A DNA stretch of 8,587 bases from Flavobacteriaceae bacterium (GTDB lineage: Bacteria > Bacteroidota > Bacteroidia > Flavobacteriales > Flavobacteriaceae), in contig CANHNG010000054.1 in assembly GCA_947461915.1 (NCBI GenBank), positions 1 to 8,587 of the forward strand, given 5' to 3'. Below are positions 6,416 to 8,587 of the stretch, piece by piece (position 1 is the first letter of the stretch; each line of letters begins with the position of its first letter). The position numbers and the translations under genes were made by a program. The notes under the pieces are model-generated. The model saw nothing but the letters and a program-made list of their open reading frames with translations, had not been told where the DNA came from and did not search any database.

Positions 6416-6447
6416 TTATTGGATAGTTGGATTATTGAGTTATTAGA
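6416..6447. repeat. Degenerate octanucleotide tandem repeat in the ftsY leader
   Basis: Four 8-base units are visible on the plus strand: TTATTGGA (6416-6423), TAGTTGGA (6424-6431), TTATTGAG (6432-6439) and TTATTAGA (6440-6447). The array begins 9 bases upstream of the ftsY start codon, so if transcription starts further upstream it lies within the leader. Read in the ftsY direction the core is TCCAATAA. Confidence 0.65.
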
Positions 6448-6482
6448 TTTTATAGCAAGTAATAATCCAAAAAATTAAGTGG

Positions 6483-6490
6483 TAAATATA
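6483..6490 (-). promoter_or_regulatory. Possible ftsY -7 box
   Basis: Minus-strand TATATTTA matches TAnnTTTG except for the last base. It lies just downstream of the rpmB operon terminator, which is where an ftsY promoter is expected. It would give a leader of about 70 bases containing the octanucleotide array. No -33 TTG is visible at normal spacing. Confidence 0.25.
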
Positions 6491-6496
6491 GAAAAT

Positions 6497-6528
6497 AAAA
6501 AAGCTACTTCCGAATGAAAGTAGCTTTT
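6497..6528 (-). terminator. Terminator of the rpmB-rpmG-bL38 operon
   Basis: AAAAGCTACTT pairs with AAGTAGCTTTT (6499-6509 with 6518-6528), an 11-base stem with an 8-base loop. In the minus direction it is followed by a T-rich tract (TTTTTTATTTT, partly in the stem). It lies about 25 bases after the bL38 gene stop and separates the ribosomal protein operon from ftsY. A shorter T-run on the plus side makes it weaker in the other direction. Confidence 0.85.
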
Positions 6529-6552
6529 CTATATAATGTAATGCTATTTAGA

Positions 6553-6705
6553 TTATTTCTTTTTCAAGAATTCATCAACTGCTTCAGGAGCCATAATAGA
6601 TTCTACGAATGTATATGCACCAGTTTTTGGAGATTTTACCATTTTGATGGCTTTTGATAATCTCTTAGAAGATGTTTGTAAGGATGCTACGGTTTTCTTT
6701 GCCAT
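6553..6705 (-). CDS. DUF4295 family protein, probable ribosomal protein bL38
   Basis: I found this 50-residue protein by translation; it falls below common ORF length cut-offs. It reads MAKKTVASLQTSSKRLSKAI, then KMVKSPKTGAYTFVESIMAP, ending EAVDEFLKKK. The small, strongly basic sequence and the position directly after rpmB and rpmG match the Bacteroidota-specific DUF4295 family. I believe this is the protein seen in the Flavobacterium johnsoniae 70S cryo-EM structure and named bL38; that link is from memory and is inference here. It starts at ATG 6705 and stops at TAA 6553-6555. The gap to rpmG is 69 bases and contains competing hairpins; a terminator follows. Confidence 0.9.
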   Translation of the reverse strand: MAKKTVASLQTSSKRLSKAIKMVKSPKTGAYTFVESIMAPEAVDEFLKKK

Positions 6706-6728
6706 GATTCAAATGTTATTTATATTTT

Positions 6729-6768
6729 AAAAATCTTAAATGTGACTATTCGAGATTTTTAAAATCTC
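6729..6768 (-). promoter_or_regulatory. Two mutually exclusive hairpins between rpmG and the bL38 gene
   Basis: GAGATTT (6752-6758) and AAATCTC (6762-6768) are perfect complements around a 3-base loop. The middle segment AGATTTTT (6753-6760) is also the perfect reverse complement of AAAAATCT (6729-6736). The middle arm can pair with either neighbour but not both. The stems are A/U-rich and there is no trailing U-tract. The arrangement could tune the relative expression of the two genes or be an RNA-processing site, or it may be chance. Confidence 0.4.
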
Positions 6769-6774
6769 TAATTA

Positions 6775-6963
6775 TTATTTAATTTCTTTGTGAACAGTAA
6801 CGCGTTTCAAGATTGGATTAAATTTTTTAATCTCTAATCTGTCTGGAGTATTTTTTTTGTTCTTTGTTGTTATGTATCTTGAAGTTCCTGCAACACCTGT
6901 TGTTTTGTGTTCAGTACATTCTAAAATTACTTGAATTCTATTACCTTTTGCTTTTTTTGCCAT
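6775..6963 (-). CDS. rpmG: Large subunit ribosomal protein bL33
   Basis: The protein has 62 residues with the bL33 signature: an N-terminal [16 protein letters not shown], central [20 protein letters not shown] (28-47) and [15 protein letters not shown] at the end. bL33 binds 23S rRNA near the E-site. Only one cysteine (Cys16) is present, so this is the zinc-independent (C-) form rather than the four-cysteine zinc-ribbon form. It starts at ATG 6963, 23 bases after the rpmB stop, in the order rpmB-rpmG-bL38. Confidence 0.97.
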   Translation of the reverse strand: MAKKAKGNRIQVILECTEHKTTGVAGTSRYITTKNKKNTPDRLEIKKFNPILKRVTVHKEIK

Positions 6964-6986
6964 CTTGATATATATTTAGGAATGGA

Positions 6987-7223
6987 TTATTTAATAAATC
7001 CGCCTGCTTGCGCTTTTTTCAAAACTGCAGCGATTCCATTTTTGTTAATTGTTTTTACCGTAGATGCTGCTACTCTTAGAGTAATCCATCTATCTTCTTC
7101 AGGAAGATAAAAACGCTTTTTAACTAAGTTTACAGAAAATTTTCTCTTAGTTTTATTCATAGCGTGAGAAACGTTATTTCCTACCATCGCTCTTTTACCT
7201 GTAAGGTCGCAAACTCTTGACAT
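6987..7223 (-). CDS. rpmB: Large subunit ribosomal protein bL28
   Basis: This 78-residue protein has the same length as E. coli bL28 and the same opening [11 protein letters not shown], followed by [15 protein letters not shown] (15-29), [19 protein letters not shown] (46-64) and a C-terminus FIK. bL28 is a 50S subunit protein contacting 23S rRNA near the E-site. It starts at ATG 7223 with an A/T-rich leader and no Shine-Dalgarno sequence. It is the first gene of a three-gene ribosomal operon with a promoter just upstream. Confidence 0.98.
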   Translation of the reverse strand: MSRVCDLTGKRAMVGNNVSHAMNKTKRKFSVNLVKKRFYLPEEDRWITLRVAASTVKTINKNGIAAVLKKAQAGGFIK

Positions 7224-7258
7224 TATCTTATCTTTTATCGTTATTCAAAATCAGGGTG

Positions 7259-7290
7259 CAAAGAAAAGAAAAATAAACGGATGAAGCAAA
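7259..7290 (-). promoter_or_regulatory. Promoter of the rpmB ribosomal protein operon
   Basis: On the minus strand, TTTG (7287-7290) in the -33 position is separated by 20 bases from TTTCTTTG (7259-7266), which matches TAnnTTTG except for the second base. Spacing of 17-23 bases is normal for Flavobacterium sigma-A promoters. It lies just past the cinA stop (7297) and would give a leader of about 28 bases. Only a reporter or a 5'-end map would confirm it. Confidence 0.5.
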
Positions 7291-7296
7291 AAATTA

Positions 7297-8547
7297 TTAC
7301 AGATTTTTTAAAATTTCTTTTCGCAACATTTCCATGCTCTTAATAACCGTTCTATCTATAACTTTTTCACGGGGTTGGCCAAAATTAAACTCTTCAATAA
7401 TCACTTCATTTGGCGTTGCCAATGCTATGAAAACCGTTCCGACCTCAGCATTTGAATCCCCTTTCGTCGGTCCGGCATTCCCAGTTGTGGCAATAGCATA
7501 GTCTGTTTTCATCATATTTTTAACATTGATTGCCATTTGTTTTACTACTGCCGCGCTTACTACTGAATGTTCTTTGATCAATTCTTGCGAAAGCCCCAAA
7601 ACTGTAATTTTAGTTTCTGTCGCATATGAAACGACACTACCCTTAAAGTAATTAGAAGCACCAGAAACCGATGTCAAAATTTGTGCAATTTTACCTCCAG
7701 TGCAACTTTCGGCAGTAGAGATGGTTTTGTTTTGTTGTTTCAAAAGGTGTCCGACAATTGTTTCTATAGTTTCGTCATCGTCATATCCTACGATGATATC
7801 CCCTATTATTTTGGATAGTGAAATTACATTTTCAGCAATAGATGTTTCCAAAAATTCTTTATCGATTCCTTTAGCCGAAAGACGCAATCGCACCCTTCCA
7901 GGACTTGGCAAATAAGCTAATTTTATAAAATCAGGTAAATTATTTTCCCAATTTTCGATGCGTTCAGCCACCAAACTTTCTCCTTGACCGTATGTAAGTA
8001 TTGTTTTGTGAAGGATGTAAGGGCGTTTGTATTCCCGAACTACTTTAGGAATGATTTCGTTTTCGACCAAATATTTCATTTCATAGGGAACACCCGGTAG
8101 CGAAATAAATACCGTATTTTCTTTTTTCATCCACATTCCCGGTGCGGTACCCACTTTATTATGAAGCACGGTACATTTTGAGGGGACTAAAGCTTGGTCT
8201 TTATTGATTTGGGAAGCTTTTCTATTCATAACACGCTCGATTAACTCAATCACATGCTCTTCAACTTCTTTATTTACTATTAATTCGTCCCCAAAATAAT
8301 CGCAAAAAGTTTTCTTGGTAATATCGTCTTTTGTTGGACCAAGCCCTCCGGTAATCAAAACTAAATCGACCTTGTTTTGAAATTTTTCAAAGGTTTCCAA
8401 AATATGCTGTTTACTATCACTGATAGAAATCATTTCATAAATTTCAACACCTATTCTATCTAATGATTTTGCTATAAAAGCAGAATTCGTATCGACAATT
8501 TGCCCTATGAGAATTTCATCACCTATAGTAATTATGGCTGCTTTCAT
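7297..8547 (-). CDS. cinA: CinA family protein with C-terminal NMN deamidase (PncC) domain
   Basis: The 416-residue protein has two domains. The N-terminal one is the COG1058, MoaB-like fold (1-170): [15 protein letters not shown] (8-22), [10 protein letters not shown] (66-75) and [12 protein letters not shown] (149-160). In characterised homologues it has ADP-ribose pyrophosphatase activity. The C-terminal domain (about 258-416) is the PncC amidohydrolase that converts nicotinamide mononucleotide to nicotinic acid mononucleotide: STAESCTGG (277-285, likely nucleophile Ser281), [14 protein letters not shown] (295-308) and TTGNAGP (354-360). It recycles the NMN released by NAD-dependent DNA ligase and other reactions. 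It starts at ATG 8547 after an A8-containing leader with no Shine-Dalgarno sequence. I see no terminator between its stop and the rpmB promoter, so read-through into the ribosomal operon is likely. Confidence 0.96.
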   Translation of the reverse strand: MKAAIITIGDEILIGQIVDTNSAFIAKSLDRIGVEIYEMISISDSKQHILETFEKFQNKVDLVLITGGLGPTKDDITKKTFCDYFGDELIVNKEVEEHVIELIERVMNRKASQINKDQALVPSKCTVLHNKVGTAPGMWMKKENTVFISLPGVPYEMKYLVENEIIPKVVREYKRPYILHKTILTYGQGESLVAERIENWENNLPDFIKLAYLPSPGRVRLRLSAKGIDKEFLETSIAENVISLSKIIGDIIVGYDDDETIETIVGHLLKQQNKTISTAESCTGGKIAQILTSVSGASNYFKGSVVSYATETKITVLGLSQELIKEHSVVSAAVVKQMAINVKNMMKTDYAIATTGNAGPTKGDSNAEVGTVFIALATPNEVIIEEFNFGQPREKVIDRTVIKSMEMLRKEILKNL

Positions 8548-8578
8548 TTTTTTTAGGTTTTTGATTTAGGAATTACTC

Positions 8579-8586
8579 CAAAATAA
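8579..8586 (-). promoter_or_regulatory. Possible cinA -7 box
   Basis: Minus-strand TTATTTTG matches TAnnTTTG except for the second base and lies about 31 bases before the cinA ATG. The -33 region would be outside the window, so it cannot be judged. Confidence 0.25.
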
Positions 8587-8587
8587 A

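Noticed and set aside
5554..6426. Three plus-strand open frames antisense to ftsY (81-120 codons)
   Set aside because: They mirror the conserved coding frame of ftsY, are Ser/Thr/Cys-rich in the manner of antisense shadows, and overlap one another.

Overview
The window looks like chromosomal core DNA from a Bacteroidota bacterium of the Flavobacteriaceae, probably Flavobacterium or a close relative. The sequence is AT-rich. I see no convincing Shine-Dalgarno sequence at the gene starts I checked; they are preceded by A/T-rich leaders instead. Promoter-like boxes resemble the Bacteroidota -7 consensus TAnnTTTG. The gene content also fits: a BshC bacillithiol enzyme, a bL28-bL33-DUF4295 (bL38) cluster next to ftsY, a DUF721/DciA-type protein, and the two-domain CinA form with a TTGNAGP motif.

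Layout. Positions 1-780 (minus) hold the first 260 codons of a B12-binding radical SAM protein that runs off the left edge. An MHS-type MFS transporter (882-2165, minus) lies upstream of it. Divergent from the transporter is bshC (2269-3858, plus), followed by ndk (3949-4368, plus) under its own promoter. A strong bidirectional terminator hairpin (4413-4445) separates ndk from a convergent four-gene minus-strand group. Read 5' to 3', that group is ftsY (6407-5427), a 58-residue membrane protein (5405-5229), a small lipoprotein (5202-4759) and DUF721/dciA-like (4778-4482). Upstream, across another terminator (6497-6528), is the ribosomal protein operon rpmB, rpmG and the bL38-family gene (7223-6553), also minus. 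It is preceded by cinA (8547-7297, minus), whose stop lies just upstream of the rpmB promoter.

How the genes fit together. Most are growth-linked housekeeping genes: ribosomal proteins bL28, bL33 and probably bL38; the signal-recognition-particle receptor FtsY; a probable replicative helicase loader; nucleoside diphosphate kinase; and NMN deamidase (CinA). BshC adds low-molecular-weight thiol chemistry. The two unnamed small genes after ftsY encode envelope proteins of unknown role and are the least characterised content here.

I do not see a mobile element, CRISPR array, tRNA, rRNA, defence system or other clearly new multi-gene system. The points worth a second look are small. They are a heptanucleotide tandem repeat inside the radical SAM gene, a degenerate octanucleotide repeat in the ftsY leader, nested inverted repeats around the ndk terminator, two mutually exclusive hairpins between rpmG and the bL38 gene, and the uncharacterised envelope genes in the ftsY operon. 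No stretch longer than about 110 bases lacks a gene.
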